This document shows positions 51,484 through 60,830 of a stretch of 64,000 bases of DNA, piece after piece. Both the position numbers and the translations under genes were made by a program. The DNA comes from Hoeflea_A sp965228785 (GTDB taxonomy: Bacteria > Pseudomonadota > Alphaproteobacteria > Rhizobiales > Rhizobiaceae). The notes under the pieces are model-generated. The model searched no databases. It saw only the letters and a list, made by a program, of their open reading frames with translations, and had not been told where the DNA came from. Position 1 is the stretch's first letter. The number at the start of each line of letters is the position of its first letter. The DNA is taken from positions 1,364,001-1,428,000 of the forward strand of contig CBDDIF010000002.1 of assembly GCA_965228785.1 (NCBI GenBank). Reading direction: 5' to 3'.

Positions 51484-51642
51484 TCAGTCGCGACTGTTGT
51501 TTGTCCGCCGACCTCCGCGCGTATCGGATTTCGGTTCGCTGACAGGCTGTGTCCTGAAGGCGCCATCGGGCCAGGCCTTGATCAGGAATTCCTCGTCGCC
51601 CCTGAGACCCCTGTAAAAATCAAACTTGTGGTGGTTCGTCAT
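51484..51642 (-). CDS. Small protein of unknown function
   Basis: 52 residues from ATG 51642, preceded by AAGGGAGA at good spacing, which is the main support. The sequence MTNHHKFDFYRGLRGDEEFL... is charged, has no membrane segment and resembles nothing I know; the C-terminal 20 residues are basic and low-complexity. It lies 89 bp upstream of the SABATH methyltransferase in the same direction. An open frame extends 13 codons further upstream but lacks a ribosome site. Confidence 0.45.
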   Translation of the reverse strand: MTNHHKFDFYRGLRGDEEFLIKAWPDGAFRTQPVSEPKSDTRGGRRTNNSRD

Positions 51643-51676
51643 AACGAGTCTCCCTTTGTCTCGTGTGGATTTGGAG

Positions 51677-51706
51677 GCCAAGAGTGGTCAACAATCCTCT
51701 CTTGGC
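51677..51706. repeat. Inverted repeat upstream of the small ORF
   Basis: GCCAAGAGTGG (51677-51687), 8-nt loop, CCTCTCTTGGC (51696-51706): ten base pairs with one T-T mismatch. It lies 35 bp ahead of the small ORF start. No T-run on either side, so it is not a standard terminator; it may be an operator or leader hairpin. Confidence 0.5.
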
Positions 51707-51734
51707 TAACTTGAGATAGGAGACGATTTGCGAT

Positions 51735-51789
51735 AGCTCAATTTGATTCTATCGATCGATGCGATAGACAATATCTATCAAACTGAGCT
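51735..51789. repeat. Nested inverted repeats just after the GntR/HutC gene
   Basis: Outer arms 51735-51747 (AGCTCAATTTGAT) and 51777-51789 pair at 12 of 13 positions. Inside are CTATCG/CGATAG and an overlapping GATAGA-n5-TCTATC (51763-51779). The last resembles the GATATA-n4-TATATC palindrome at the divergent promoter (53649-53666). It may act as the 3' end structure of the gntR transcript, as a second regulator site, or both. Confidence 0.45.
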
Positions 51790-51797
51790 TCACTGCT

Positions 51798-52658
51798 TCA
51801 CTCGACCGAACCCATTTCACGGGTTTCCCAAAGACGGTCTGCCCCGTCGTCATCGACCCGCGCGAGGCGCATGTTGAGCTGGTAAACATCCGGCCGGTAG
51901 AGCACTTCGATGTATTGAACCGCGCTGCCGTTCTTGTCGCGAACGACACGCTTGACCTGTAGCAACGGCGCTCCCTGCGGCACATCGAGAATGACCGACG
52001 TCAGGTCGTCAGCGACAACGGCGGTGACTGACTGATCGGCTTCCGCGACGGCTCTGCCGGAGCGTTCGATCAGTTTTAGGATCGGCTGATCGGTGAGATC
52101 CTGGCGGTCGAACGTTCGACCGATGTCCTCGGGAATATATGTGACAATGTGCGAGAATGGCCGATCGTCCTTTGAACGGCGGCGCTCGGCCCTCTGGACA
52201 AGTGCCTCCGGCTCCAAACCCAGCGCGTCGCCAACATAGGCCGGCACCGGCAAATACTCGAACGACAGGACTTCAACGCTGGTCGTTGCGCCGATGGCTA
52301 TAAGGTTCTCCATCAGACCATAGAAGTCGGCTGACACACTCGACGGCGGCATCGAATAACTGACCGTGGTTCCCCTGCCCCGCTCGCGTGTTACCAGACC
52401 CTCTCGGGCGAGTTCGTCCATCGCGCGCTTTGCAGTAATCCGCGATACGCCATAGGTCGCCTCCTGGACGCTTTCGCTTGGCAACCGATCACCGTGCTTG
52501 AATGCACCGGATAATATCCGGCGCCGGAAGAGCAGATAGAGCTGGTGGTACAAAGGCGTGGGATTGCTGGTGTCGAGAACAGCGTTGGATGGAACCGGGT
52601 TCTCGGCATCCTTTTGGCCAGGATCCACTGATTTGTCTGAATCAGACAAAGAAGTCAT
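51798..52658 (-). CDS. GntR-family regulator, HutC/UTRA type
   Basis: 286 residues. Winged HTH at about residues 33-105 (TPLYHQLYLLFRRRILSGAFKHGDRLPSESVQEATYGVSRITAKRAMDELAREGLVTRERGRGT) and UTRA effector domain about 115-270. It overlaps the HMG-CoA-lyase-like gene by 4 nt and is co-transcribed with it, divergent from the CoA-transferase/aconitase/hydantoinase operon. A TGATATA-n4-TATATCA palindrome sits on the promoter of that operon and is its likely operator. Effector unknown, probably the substrate or an acid intermediate. Confidence 0.9.
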   Translation of the reverse strand: MTSLSDSDKSVDPGQKDAENPVPSNAVLDTSNPTPLYHQLYLLFRRRILSGAFKHGDRLPSESVQEATYGVSRITAKRAMDELAREGLVTRERGRGTTVSYSMPPSSVSADFYGLMENLIAIGATTSVEVLSFEYLPVPAYVGDALGLEPEALVQRAERRRSKDDRPFSHIVTYIPEDIGRTFDRQDLTDQPILKLIERSGRAVAEADQSVTAVVADDLTSVILDVPQGAPLLQVKRVVRDKNGSAVQYIEVLYRPDVYQLNMRLARVDDDGADRLWETREMGSVE

Positions 52659-53617
52659 CGGCCAGGCGACGCGCGTTGGGTCGCTTCAGGCAGCGCTTCC
52701 TGCCAACCGATCGGCAAACCCGCATCCGGCACGAACCCGTAGACCGTTTCTTCCGGCAGTCCCTTTTGGAGGATATCGCGAACCGCCAGCAGGCGATTCT
52801 GATCGATCCCGGTGCGGAGACCCATCGCTTCCAGCATGAAGACGAGGTCCTCGGTGACAATATTGCCGCTGGCACCCGGCGCGAAAGGACACCCCCCAAG
52901 GCCACCCAGGGACGAATCGAGCGTTGTGATGCCCTCCTCGAGTGCTGCCGCTGCGTTAGCGAGGCCTAGCCCTCGGGTGTTGTGAAGATGCACGCCGGTA
53001 AGCTTGTCTTCTCCCACCGCAACATGCACGGCGCGGATGCGGTCGCGGATCATTTTCGGATTGGCATAACCGGTTGTATCGGAAAGTCCGACCTCCTCCG
53101 CCCCGGCGGCCAGCAGTTTTTCGGCGAGATCGACCACCACCGCCAATGGAACGTGACCTTCCATGGTGCAGCCGAAGGCGGTCGCGATGCCGGCCTCGAA
53201 ATAGGGGCGGTCCGGCGTGTCGACCTCGTCAACCAATTCTCGGATGGCCTGCACCTCGTCGAGCATCTGCGCGTGCGTGCGACGAACGTTGTTGAGCGAA
53301 TGGGTCTCGCTTGCAGAGACGGGAATGGAAATCTTGTGCGCGCCCGCAGCGATGGCTGCTCTTGCGCCGTGGGCGTTGGGGACAAGCACCGCGATATTCA
53401 GGCCCGGAATGGTTCGCGCGAATTCGACCAATTCAGCCGTGTCCGCCATCTGCGGCAGCAATTTGTAATTCACGAAAGACCCGACTTCGATCTCTCGAAC
53501 CCCCGCCGCTGCTTCCGCCTCGATCCAGCGTTTCTTGGTTTCGAGATCCAGAACGCGGTCGATGCTCTGCAGACCGTCACGAGGCCCGACCTCGCTGACA
53601 AGGACGTCGATATCCAT
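52655..53617 (-). CDS. HMG-CoA lyase-family (DRE-TIM metallolyase) enzyme
   Basis: 320 residues. Divalent-metal and substrate motifs: VSEVGPRDGLQSI at the N-terminus, GLSDTTGYANP, GVHLHNTRGLGLANA, and the lyase signature SSLGGLGGCPFAPGASGNIVTED with the catalytic Cys. HMG-CoA lyase splits HMG-CoA into acetoacetate and acetyl-CoA; relatives cleave other 3-hydroxy-3-methylacyl-CoAs. Beside a CoA transferase and aconitase-family hydro-lyase, it probably performs the C-C cleavage at the end of the pathway, so its true substrate may not be HMG-CoA. Confidence 0.9.
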   Translation of the reverse strand: MDIDVLVSEVGPRDGLQSIDRVLDLETKKRWIEAEAAAGVREIEVGSFVNYKLLPQMADTAELVEFARTIPGLNIAVLVPNAHGARAAIAAGAHKISIPVSASETHSLNNVRRTHAQMLDEVQAIRELVDEVDTPDRPYFEAGIATAFGCTMEGHVPLAVVVDLAEKLLAAGAEEVGLSDTTGYANPKMIRDRIRAVHVAVGEDKLTGVHLHNTRGLGLANAAAALEEGITTLDSSLGGLGGCPFAPGASGNIVTEDLVFMLEAMGLRTGIDQNRLLAVRDILQKGLPEETVYGFVPDAGLPIGWQEALPEATQRASPGR

Positions 53618-53647
53618 GATGCCTCTGCCTACTTGTTAAATGTGGTA

Positions 53648-53676
53648 TTGATATATTGTTATATCATTTCTATAGT
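53648..53676 (+). promoter_or_regulatory. Promoter and operator of the CoA-transferase/hydantoinase operon
   Basis: TTGATA (53648-53653), a 17-bp spacer, TATAGT (53671-53676): a near-consensus sigma-70 promoter. The perfect palindrome TGATATATTGTTATATCA (53649-53666) covers the -35 and most of the spacer, as expected for a repressor site of the divergent GntR protein. The CoA transferase start is about 80 bp downstream. Confidence 0.75.
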
Positions 53677-53757
53677 CATGCCAACCGCCAGTTTCCGCCT
53701 ATTGTTGCAAACAGCGGAAAAGGGTTGAATGGACTCTCACCCTGAGCAGGGTTACCG

Positions 53758-54936
53758 GTGACGTCGAAGATGCAGTTTTTGAATGGCATAAAGGTTGTTG
53801 AATTCTCCCACATGGTGATGGGGCCGTCTGCTGGTCTTATCCTTGCCGATCTCGGCGCGCATGTGACCAAGATCGAGCCGATCGGCGGCGACAAGACCCG
53901 CCGTCTGCCCGGATCCGGCGCAGGCTATTTCGCCATGTTCAACCGGAACAAGCACAGCATCTGCGTCGATCTCAAGAGCCCGGAAGGATCACAGGTGATC
54001 CGTGACCTATTGGGTGATGCGGACGTCATGATCGAGAATTTCAGACCCGGTGCTCTGAACAAGCTCGGCCTGGACTACGAGTCCGTCAAGGAGATCAATC
54101 CGCGGATCATCTATCAGTCTTCGAAGGGCTTCCTTAGCGGACCTTATGAAAAACGCACCGCGCTTGACGAAGTCGCGCAGATGATGGGCGGACTTGCCTA
54201 CATGACGGGTCCGGAAAACCGACCCCTGCGCGCCGGGTCCTCGGTAATCGACATCACCGGGGGCATGTTCGGCGTGATCGGCATTCTGGCGGCACTGGAA
54301 CGCCGCCACCAGAGTGGCGAAGGCGCTCATGTAACGTCGGCGCTCTATGAAACGACGGCTTTCCTGGTCGGCCAGCACATCGCGCAACACGCCGTGACAG
54401 GAACGCCGGCGAAACCGATGCCGTCCCGCGTCTCGGCCTGGGCCATCTATGACGTGTTCGACACCAGCGATGGTCAGGTCTTTGTCGGCGTGGTCAGCGA
54501 CACGCAGTGGCGCACGTTCTGTACCGTATTCGGCTTTGACGACTGGGCCGCGGATGAAACCCTCGCGGCCAACCGCGACCGCGTCGAAAGGCGGCCCGAT
54601 ATCCTGCCACGGTTGCGCGAGCACTTTGCAGGCATGAGTTCTGCAGCACTTCAGGACAAGTTGGCCGAAGCTGGCCTGCCCTTTGCGCCGATCATGCGGC
54701 CACAGGACCTCCCGGACGATGCTCACCTGGCCCACAACGGCTTCCACACGCTGACTCTGCCCGAATCAAAGAAGAAAGCACGACTTCCCAAATTGCCGAT
54801 TGAGATGGACGGGGAGCGCGGGGAGATCAGCCACGACCTGCCGGAAGCTGGCGAAGACAGCGATCGCATACTCGCGGACCTCGGGTATCCTGATGCGAAA
54901 ATTCAGCACCTTCGGGCAATTGGAGCCGTCGCATGA
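53758..54936 (+). CDS. CaiB/BaiF family III CoA transferase
   Basis: 392 residues from GTG 53758; the ATG four codons later is an alternative. Family III motifs: GIKVVEFSHMVMGPSAGLILADLGAHVTKIEP, GYFAMFNRNKHSICVDL, and the catalytic Asp at residue 165 (SSVIDITGG). It moves CoA between carboxylic acids, activating a dicarboxylate or hydroxy acid for cleavage. First gene of a six-gene operon with 1-4 nt overlaps throughout. Confidence 0.9.
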   Translation: MTSKMQFLNGIKVVEFSHMVMGPSAGLILADLGAHVTKIEPIGGDKTRRLPGSGAGYFAMFNRNKHSICVDLKSPEGSQVIRDLLGDADVMIENFRPGALNKLGLDYESVKEINPRIIYQSSKGFLSGPYEKRTALDEVAQMMGGLAYMTGPENRPLRAGSSVIDITGGMFGVIGILAALERRHQSGEGAHVTSALYETTAFLVGQHIAQHAVTGTPAKPMPSRVSAWAIYDVFDTSDGQVFVGVVSDTQWRTFCTVFGFDDWAADETLAANRDRVERRPDILPRLREHFAGMSSAALQDKLAEAGLPFAPIMRPQDLPDDAHLAHNGFHTLTLPESKKKARLPKLPIEMDGERGEISHDLPEAGEDSDRILADLGYPDAKIQHLRAIGAVA

Positions 54937-56375
54937 GCAAACGCTCCGGCAAGACGATCTTCGACAAGCTTCTGGCCGACCATCAGATCAGGCGATTTGA
55001 TGACGGATCCTCTCTCGTTCTGATCGACCGGATCATGTTGCATGAGCGCACCGGAACGGTCGCCCTCAATCATCTGGTCGTCGAGGACCGGCCGATTGCA
55101 GCCCCTGAAACGGTGTTCTGCACCATCGATCATATCGTCGACACTTCTCCTGGTCGCGTCAACAAAACGCGCATGCCGGGCGGTGAGGTGTTTATCGACG
55201 CAATGCGAAAACAGGCACGGGCACACGGCCTCCAACTGTTCGATGTCAACGATCCACGGCAGGGCATCGTCCATGTGATCGCACCGGAACTGGGGATCGC
55301 CCTGCCTGGCATCTCCATGGTCTGCCCCGACAGCCACACCTGCACATTGGGCGGACTTGGCGCGTTTGCCTGGGGCATCGGCACCAGCGATTGTGAGCAC
55401 GCGCTCGCCAGTCGAACATTGCGGATCGGTCCCTTCCAGCAAATGCGCGTGAACCTGACCGGCACACCGCCGGCCTGGCTGACGGCCAAGGACATCATCA
55501 TCCATCTGATCGGCCGCCATTCGGCATCTGGCGGTAAGGGATACATGGTCGAGTTTGCGGGTCCGGTGGTAGACCAAATGGAGGTCGAAGAGCGTTTGAC
55601 CCTGTGCAACATGGCCGTCGAGTTCGGTGCGTTTACGGGGATTGTCGCTCCCGACGACAAGACCATCGCCTTTGTAACCGGCCGTCCCTACGCTCCGACC
55701 ATGGAAACGCAAGAGCAGGCGGAAGCCCACTGGTTGTCGCTTCGCAGCGACAAGAACAGCAAATTCGACAAGGAAATCACCTTGGACACGAGCTTGCTGA
55801 GCCCGATCGTGACCTGGGGGACGAGCCCGGAACACGCGGTTCCGATCGACATGCCGGTTCCGTCCGCGGACAAGAAGGGGACCGCCGGCGAAACCCATTC
55901 CAGGGCGCTTGCCTATATGGGGCTCCAGCCCGGCATGCGCCTCACCGATCTGCCACTCAATGCCGCCTTCATCGGATCTTGCACCAACAGCAGGCTTTCT
56001 GACTTGCGACGCGCCGCGCGCATTCTCCAGGGTCGCAAGGTGGCCGAAGGGATCAAGGCGGTGTGTGTCCCCGGCTCGACTCAGGTGAGGCGTGCCGCCG
56101 AAGCCGAGGGCCTTGATCGGATATTCACCGATGCCGGATTCGCCTGGGGTGAAGCAGGCTGCGCCATGTGCTTCTACGCCGGTGGCGAAAGCTTCGGAGA
56201 AGGCGCTCGGGTGATCTCATCGACCAACCGCAACTTCGAGGGTCGCCAGGGCTCTGGCGTCAGAACCCACATCGCAAGCCCGGAAACGGTCGCGTATTCG
56301 GCCGTTAATGGTCGTATCAGCAATCCGGCAGACCTCTACCGGGCGGCCGCGCAAGAGCCGCAAGAGGCGCAGTGA
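54933..56375 (+). CDS. Aconitase-family hydro-lyase, large subunit (LeuC-like)
   Basis: 480 residues. The [4Fe-4S] ligands are present: C350 (GSCTNSR) and C410/C413 (GCAMC). VCPDSHTCTLGGLGAFAWGIG and SGVRTHIASPETVAYSAV are typical. It isomerises or hydrates a dicarboxylic hydroxy acid, as isopropylmalate isomerase, homoaconitase or dimethylmalate dehydratase do. The gene is not near leucine genes. Its operon partners (CoA transferase, HyuAB, lyase) indicate a catabolic substrate such as a methylated malate or an itaconate-like acid. Confidence 0.9.
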   Translation: MSKRSGKTIFDKLLADHQIRRFDDGSSLVLIDRIMLHERTGTVALNHLVVEDRPIAAPETVFCTIDHIVDTSPGRVNKTRMPGGEVFIDAMRKQARAHGLQLFDVNDPRQGIVHVIAPELGIALPGISMVCPDSHTCTLGGLGAFAWGIGTSDCEHALASRTLRIGPFQQMRVNLTGTPPAWLTAKDIIIHLIGRHSASGGKGYMVEFAGPVVDQMEVEERLTLCNMAVEFGAFTGIVAPDDKTIAFVTGRPYAPTMETQEQAEAHWLSLRSDKNSKFDKEITLDTSLLSPIVTWGTSPEHAVPIDMPVPSADKKGTAGETHSRALAYMGLQPGMRLTDLPLNAAFIGSCTNSRLSDLRRAARILQGRKVAEGIKAVCVPGSTQVRRAAEAEGLDRIFTDAGFAWGEAGCAMCFYAGGESFGEGARVISSTNRNFEGRQGSGVRTHIASPETVAYSAVNGRISNPADLYRAAAQEPQEAQ

Positions 56376-57028
56376 TGGAGAAATTCACGAAACACGAGGG
56401 CGTCGCGGTCCCGTTGCTCATCGACAATGTTAACACCGATCAGATCATTCCGTCGCGAGAGATGAAGCGGGTTTCGAAAGAGGGGCTCGCAGAGGGACTT
56501 TTCGCCAATATGCGCTACGCGGACGCGGCGCAGGGGGGCCGCGCCCCGAACCGCCGGTTCGTGCTCAACCATCCGAATTACATCAATGCGAGCATCCTTG
56601 TCTCGGGTGGCAATTTCGGCTGTGGGTCGTCGCGGGAACACGCTGTCTGGGCGCTTCACGAATACGGTTTTCGGGCAATAATCGCCGAGAGTTTCGGAAC
56701 GATCTTTTTCGAAAACTGTATTGCCAATGGTGTGTTGCCGGTTGTTCTCGATCGCGAGCACATTCAGACGATTACCGATGCTATTGAAGCCGCCTCTGAA
56801 CCGCACAGCCTGACCGTGGATCTGGAGGAGAAAGCCGTCGAGGCGCCCTCCGGCCGCTACGCTTTCGAGTTGGAAGAGGCCAAACGCGAACTTCTGATCG
56901 CCGGACTGAAGCCGATTGACGTGGTGATGAAGCATGGCAAGGAAATCGACCGGTTCGTGACCAGGGATCACAAGCGTCGCCCCTGGGTCTACGATCATCC
57001 CGCCCTAGCGGCCAGGGGTCGCACCTGA
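56372..57028 (+). CDS. Aconitase-family hydro-lyase, small subunit (LeuD-like)
   Basis: 218 residues with the swivel-domain motifs DNVNTDQIIPSREM near residue 18, GGNFGCGSSREHAVWALHEYGFRAIIAESFGTIFFENC near residue 85 and GVLPVVL. It pairs with the large subunit encoded immediately upstream (4-nt overlap) to form the active [4Fe-4S] hydro-lyase. The extra ~17 C-terminal residues (TRDHKRRPWVYDHPALAARGRT) exceed the usual LeuD length. Confidence 0.92.
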   Translation: MMEKFTKHEGVAVPLLIDNVNTDQIIPSREMKRVSKEGLAEGLFANMRYADAAQGGRAPNRRFVLNHPNYINASILVSGGNFGCGSSREHAVWALHEYGFRAIIAESFGTIFFENCIANGVLPVVLDREHIQTITDAIEAASEPHSLTVDLEEKAVEAPSGRYAFELEEAKRELLIAGLKPIDVVMKHGKEIDRFVTRDHKRRPWVYDHPALAARGRT

Positions 57029-58761
57029 TGGATCCCGTCCTGTTGTCTGTCCTGCAGGGACGTCTCGAGCAGATCGCCGATGAGATGGACGCCACCCTTT
57101 TCAAGGCCGCGTTCAACCCCATCATCGCCGAGGCGCACGATGCCAGTCATGGCTTTTATGATGCGCAGACCGGCGATACGCTGGTTCAGGGCAAGCTCGG
57201 CCTGCCGATTTTCGTCGGCGCCATGGCGTTTGCCGTGCGGGCAGTGATTTCTCACACACAAAAGCACGGGGCGCCCGCCAAGGGTGACGTCTTCATTTTC
57301 AACGATCCCTATGATGGCGGCACACATCTGAATGATTTCAAGCTCGTCCAGCCGGTTTTCGCCGGAGAAGAGATCTTCTGTTACATGGCGTCGGTGGGTC
57401 ACTGGCACGATGTGGGCGGCAATGTTCCGGGCAACTACAACCCGGCTGCAACAGAGATTTTCCAAGAAGGCGTTCTGATACCGCCGGTTCGACTGATCAG
57501 GGCGGGCGAGATCCAACAGGACATCATCGATATCCTGGCCGCCAACACAAGGCTTCCATTGTCGCAATATGGCGACCTGCACGGCCAGATCGCCGCTCTC
57601 AATCTTGGCGAGGAACGGCTGCACGATCTGATCGGGCAGTACGGCGCTGACATCATAGCCGGCGCACTCGGCGAACTGCGCGAACGCACATCACGCCAAA
57701 TGCGCAACCATATCGGAGCACTACCAAACGGCACCTATTCCGCAGTCGACCATCTCGACAACGACGGTATCGAAGATCGTGAGCTGGACATTGCCGTCGC
57801 GATTACCGTGGATGATGGGTCGCTGACGCTGGATTTCACCGGAACTTCAGATGCCTGCGCCGGACCGGTCAACATTTCGCGGGCAACGGCCGAGGCCTCC
57901 GTTTATGTTGCGCTCAAACACGTTTTCCACGACGTTGCCGCAAACGCCGGTGTCCTCGATCCGGTCACTATCCGGATCCCCGATGGCAGTCTGATGGCTG
58001 CCACGGCGCCCAGACCCGTGGGCGGCTACACGGAAACGATTCTGCGTGTCATCGATGTCATCTTCGTCGCGCTGTCGAAGGCGGCGCCAGAGGCGCTGAA
58101 TGCCTGTGCCTACGGCACAATCAATGCACTATCAGTTGCCGGCCATCGGGATGACGGCTCGCGCTGGGTGATGTTCTCGTTTTTCGGCGGCGGCCACGGC
58201 GGCCATCCGCAAGGTGATGGGCTGTCGCACGGCAACGCACCGATTTCCATGGCGACAATACCGCCGGTGGAAATCCTCGAGGCACGTTATCCGGTACAAT
58301 TCAGGCAGTGGGCGCTACGCAACGATTCCGGAGGCCCGGGTGAATTCCGTGGCGGCCTCGGTGGACTCTACGAAATGGAATTCATGAATGAAGCGACCGG
58401 ATTCCTGTTCGGCGAACGAGGCAAATATCCGCCGCAGCCGATTGCCGGCGGCAAACCGGGTGCCTTGAACGTGTTCTCATATGACGTCGATGACGAACAT
58501 GGTGGTCTGTCGGGACGGCCACCGATGAGCTCGAAGATTACCGGTATCCGGATCGGCAAGAGCCAGAGAGTCCGGTTGGAATCGCCTGGAGGCGGCGGAT
58601 GCGGTGACCCTCGCAAGCGGGAACCGCAGCGGGTTCTTGCCGACGTGCTGGACGGGTTCGTTTCGATCGAAAAGGCACGGAGCGACTACGGCGTGGTTAT
58701 CGTTGACGGTGCGGTGGACGAAACCGCGACACGGGCATTGCGGGAGACATCGTCAGCATGA
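57028..58761 (+). CDS. hyuB: Hydantoinase/oxoprolinase subunit B (HyuB family)
   Basis: 577 residues. HyuB hallmarks: LQGRLEQIADEMDATLFKAAFNPIIAEAHDASHGFYDAQTG, FNDPYDGGTHLNDFKLVQPVF with metal-binding Asp and His residues, HWHDVGGNVPGNYNP, and DFTGTSDACAGPVNIS. With HyuA it forms an enzyme opening cyclic amides (hydantoins, oxoproline, lactams) or, in relatives, carboxylating ketones. It shares one base with the small-subunit gene. The B gene precedes A, the reverse of many hyu operons. Confidence 0.9.
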   Translation: MDPVLLSVLQGRLEQIADEMDATLFKAAFNPIIAEAHDASHGFYDAQTGDTLVQGKLGLPIFVGAMAFAVRAVISHTQKHGAPAKGDVFIFNDPYDGGTHLNDFKLVQPVFAGEEIFCYMASVGHWHDVGGNVPGNYNPAATEIFQEGVLIPPVRLIRAGEIQQDIIDILAANTRLPLSQYGDLHGQIAALNLGEERLHDLIGQYGADIIAGALGELRERTSRQMRNHIGALPNGTYSAVDHLDNDGIEDRELDIAVAITVDDGSLTLDFTGTSDACAGPVNISRATAEASVYVALKHVFHDVAANAGVLDPVTIRIPDGSLMAATAPRPVGGYTETILRVIDVIFVALSKAAPEALNACAYGTINALSVAGHRDDGSRWVMFSFFGGGHGGHPQGDGLSHGNAPISMATIPPVEILEARYPVQFRQWALRNDSGGPGEFRGGLGGLYEMEFMNEATGFLFGERGKYPPQPIAGGKPGALNVFSYDVDDEHGGLSGRPPMSSKITGIRIGKSQRVRLESPGGGGCGDPRKREPQRVLADVLDGFVSIEKARSDYGVVIVDGAVDETATRALRETSSA

Positions 58762-60830
58762 ATTCAGAATCCCGACCGCGCGACGTGCTGCTCGGTATCG
58801 ATGTCGGCGGCACCTTCACCGATATCTTTGTCGTCGACCAAAAAACCGGCACCTGTTCCGTGCATAAGGTGCCCTCCACGCGGGGTCGTGAAGCAGATGG
58901 CTTCATCAATGGTGTGACGACGGGGGTCCCCGACCTCTCCAGCATCGCAGCGGTGATCCATGGAACCACAGTCGGCACGAACGCCCTGCTGGAACGAAAA
59001 GGCGCGAAAACCGGCCTTGTGACGACGCACGGATTTCGCGATGTCCTGCAAATGCGCCGTCGCGACCGGCCGACGACCTGGGGCCTGCGCGGTCGATACG
59101 AGCCGATCGTCCAGCGATCGATGAGTTACGAGGTCCCGGAACGGGTCTTGGCCAACGGAACCATGCAAACGCCTCTTGATGAAGCGGCTTTGCGTGCGGC
59201 ACTTCAGGAGTTGCTGGCTAATGACGCCCAATCGGTGGCTCTGGTGTTTATCAACGCCTATGCCAACACGGCAAACGAGGATCGCGCCCGCACTATTCTG
59301 GAGGCCGTCTGGCCCAACGAGCACTTCTCGATATCCTCGGAGTTGTTGCCGGAAATCCGAGAGTTTGAACGGGCTTCGACCACAGCCCTGAACGCCTATC
59401 TTCAGCCGGTGGTCGGCAGCTACCTCAAAACCCTCGACGAACGCCTTGCCGAGGGTGGCTTCACCGGCGAGTTCCTGATCGTCCAGTCGAATGGCGGGGT
59501 TATGACATCGCGAGAGGCTGCTGGCTTGCCGGTGCGTACGGCTCTCTCCGGCCCGGCCGCGGGCGTGTTTGCCGCAGCCTATCTGGCTGGGCAGTCGGGT
59601 TTCAACAATGTCATCACCTGTGACATGGGAGGCACCAGTTTTGACGTCTCACTGATCGCCGACGGCGAGGCAACACTGTCTGCCCAGACATCGGTCGATT
59701 TCGGCCTGGTCATCCGCTCACCGATGATCGAAATCACCACGATCGGCGCCGGCGGCGGTTCGATCGCCTGGATCGATGCCGGCGGCCTGATCCGTATCGG
59801 CCCCGAAAGCGCCGGTTCGGAACCGGGACCGGTCTGCTATGGAAGAGGCAATGACCGCCCAACCGTAACCGACGCGAATGTCGTGCTTGGCCGCATCAAT
59901 GCCGAACAGCCGATCGGCGGCCAGCTCGAGCGTCTCGACAAAGAGGCGGCGGAGGCGGCAATCCGAACCCACATTGGCGAGCCGCTAAGCATGACGGCAC
60001 TGGCGGCGGCAGAAGCGATCATCGAAGTCGCCAACGCCCGTATGGCTGGCGCCATCCGGCTCGTGTCGATTGAACGAGGCCACGATCCGCGAGAGTTCGC
60101 CGCCATGCCGTTCGGCGGCGGCGGTGCGCTTCATGCCTGTGCCCTGGTGCGTGAAATTGGGCTCGGCCGTGCGCTGGTACCGCGTTATCCGGGGATTGTA
60201 TCGGCGCTCGGCTGCGTGATCGCGGACATGCGGCAGGACTTCGTGCAGACGGTCAACCAGCCGCTCTCAACGGCCGACGAGAAGCAATTGACCGAAGCGA
60301 TGCAAACGTTTTCGGAGACCGGCATCCAGCGCCTGGAAAACGCCGACGCGAAATTCTCGTCGATAGGCACCCGCGTTTCGGTCGATATGCTCTATACCGG
60401 CCAGACCCATACCGTCGATGTGCCGCTAGACACGGACAATTCAAGCTCGTTCGACCGCCAGAACATTTTGCAAGCCTTCGAGCGGCGCTACCGCGAGACC
60501 TACGGACGGGTGCTCGACGCTGTTGAACCGATCATCGTCAATTTGCGCGTCACGGTGATTGGACGCCGACCGAAGTTCGATCCCCGTGTTCTTGCTCCGC
60601 CCAGCGACGCCTCGCTTGACACCGCCCGCACCGGGTCCCGGCATGTCTATTTCGCCGGCGCCATGCACGATGCCGCCGTCTACCGCCGCCTGGACCTTCC
60701 GGTCGACGCCGTTGTTCACGGGCCTGCCGTTTTGGAGCAGCCGGACACAACCATCTGGATCGAACCCGACTTTCAGGCTCGGGTCGACGCCTTGGGTAAC
60801 CTCGTCGTCAACCAGGAGAACGCCACGTGA
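58758..60830 (+). CDS. hyuA: Hydantoinase/oxoprolinase subunit A (HyuA family, ATP-binding)
   Basis: 690 residues. ASKHA phosphate loop LGIDVGGTFTDIFVVDQ at the N-terminus, the paired GTTVGTNALLERKGAKTGLVTTHGFRDVLQMRRRDRP, then CDMGGTSFDVSLIADGE and AMPFGGGGALHACAL. ATP-dependent members activate the amide carbonyl by phosphorylation. It overlaps hyuB and the isochorismatase-fold gene by 4 nt each. The substrate could be a hydantoin, lactam or imide whose ring-opened product feeds the CoA-transferase/hydro-lyase/lyase route. Confidence 0.9.
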   Translation: MNSESRPRDVLLGIDVGGTFTDIFVVDQKTGTCSVHKVPSTRGREADGFINGVTTGVPDLSSIAAVIHGTTVGTNALLERKGAKTGLVTTHGFRDVLQMRRRDRPTTWGLRGRYEPIVQRSMSYEVPERVLANGTMQTPLDEAALRAALQELLANDAQSVALVFINAYANTANEDRARTILEAVWPNEHFSISSELLPEIREFERASTTALNAYLQPVVGSYLKTLDERLAEGGFTGEFLIVQSNGGVMTSREAAGLPVRTALSGPAAGVFAAAYLAGQSGFNNVITCDMGGTSFDVSLIADGEATLSAQTSVDFGLVIRSPMIEITTIGAGGGSIAWIDAGGLIRIGPESAGSEPGPVCYGRGNDRPTVTDANVVLGRINAEQPIGGQLERLDKEAAEAAIRTHIGEPLSMTALAAAEAIIEVANARMAGAIRLVSIERGHDPREFAAMPFGGGGALHACALVREIGLGRALVPRYPGIVSALGCVIADMRQDFVQTVNQPLSTADEKQLTEAMQTFSETGIQRLENADAKFSSIGTRVSVDMLYTGQTHTVDVPLDTDNSSSFDRQNILQAFERRYRETYGRVLDAVEPIIVNLRVTVIGRRPKFDPRVLAPPSDASLDTARTGSRHVYFAGAMHDAAVYRRLDLPVDAVVHGPAVLEQPDTTIWIEPDFQARVDALGNLVVNQENAT

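Noticed and set aside
54933..57028. Leucine biosynthesis leuCD
   Set aside because: No leuA or leuB nearby, and the genes are tightly coupled to a CoA transferase and hydantoinase genes under a GntR-type promoter, so a catabolic hydro-lyase is more likely.
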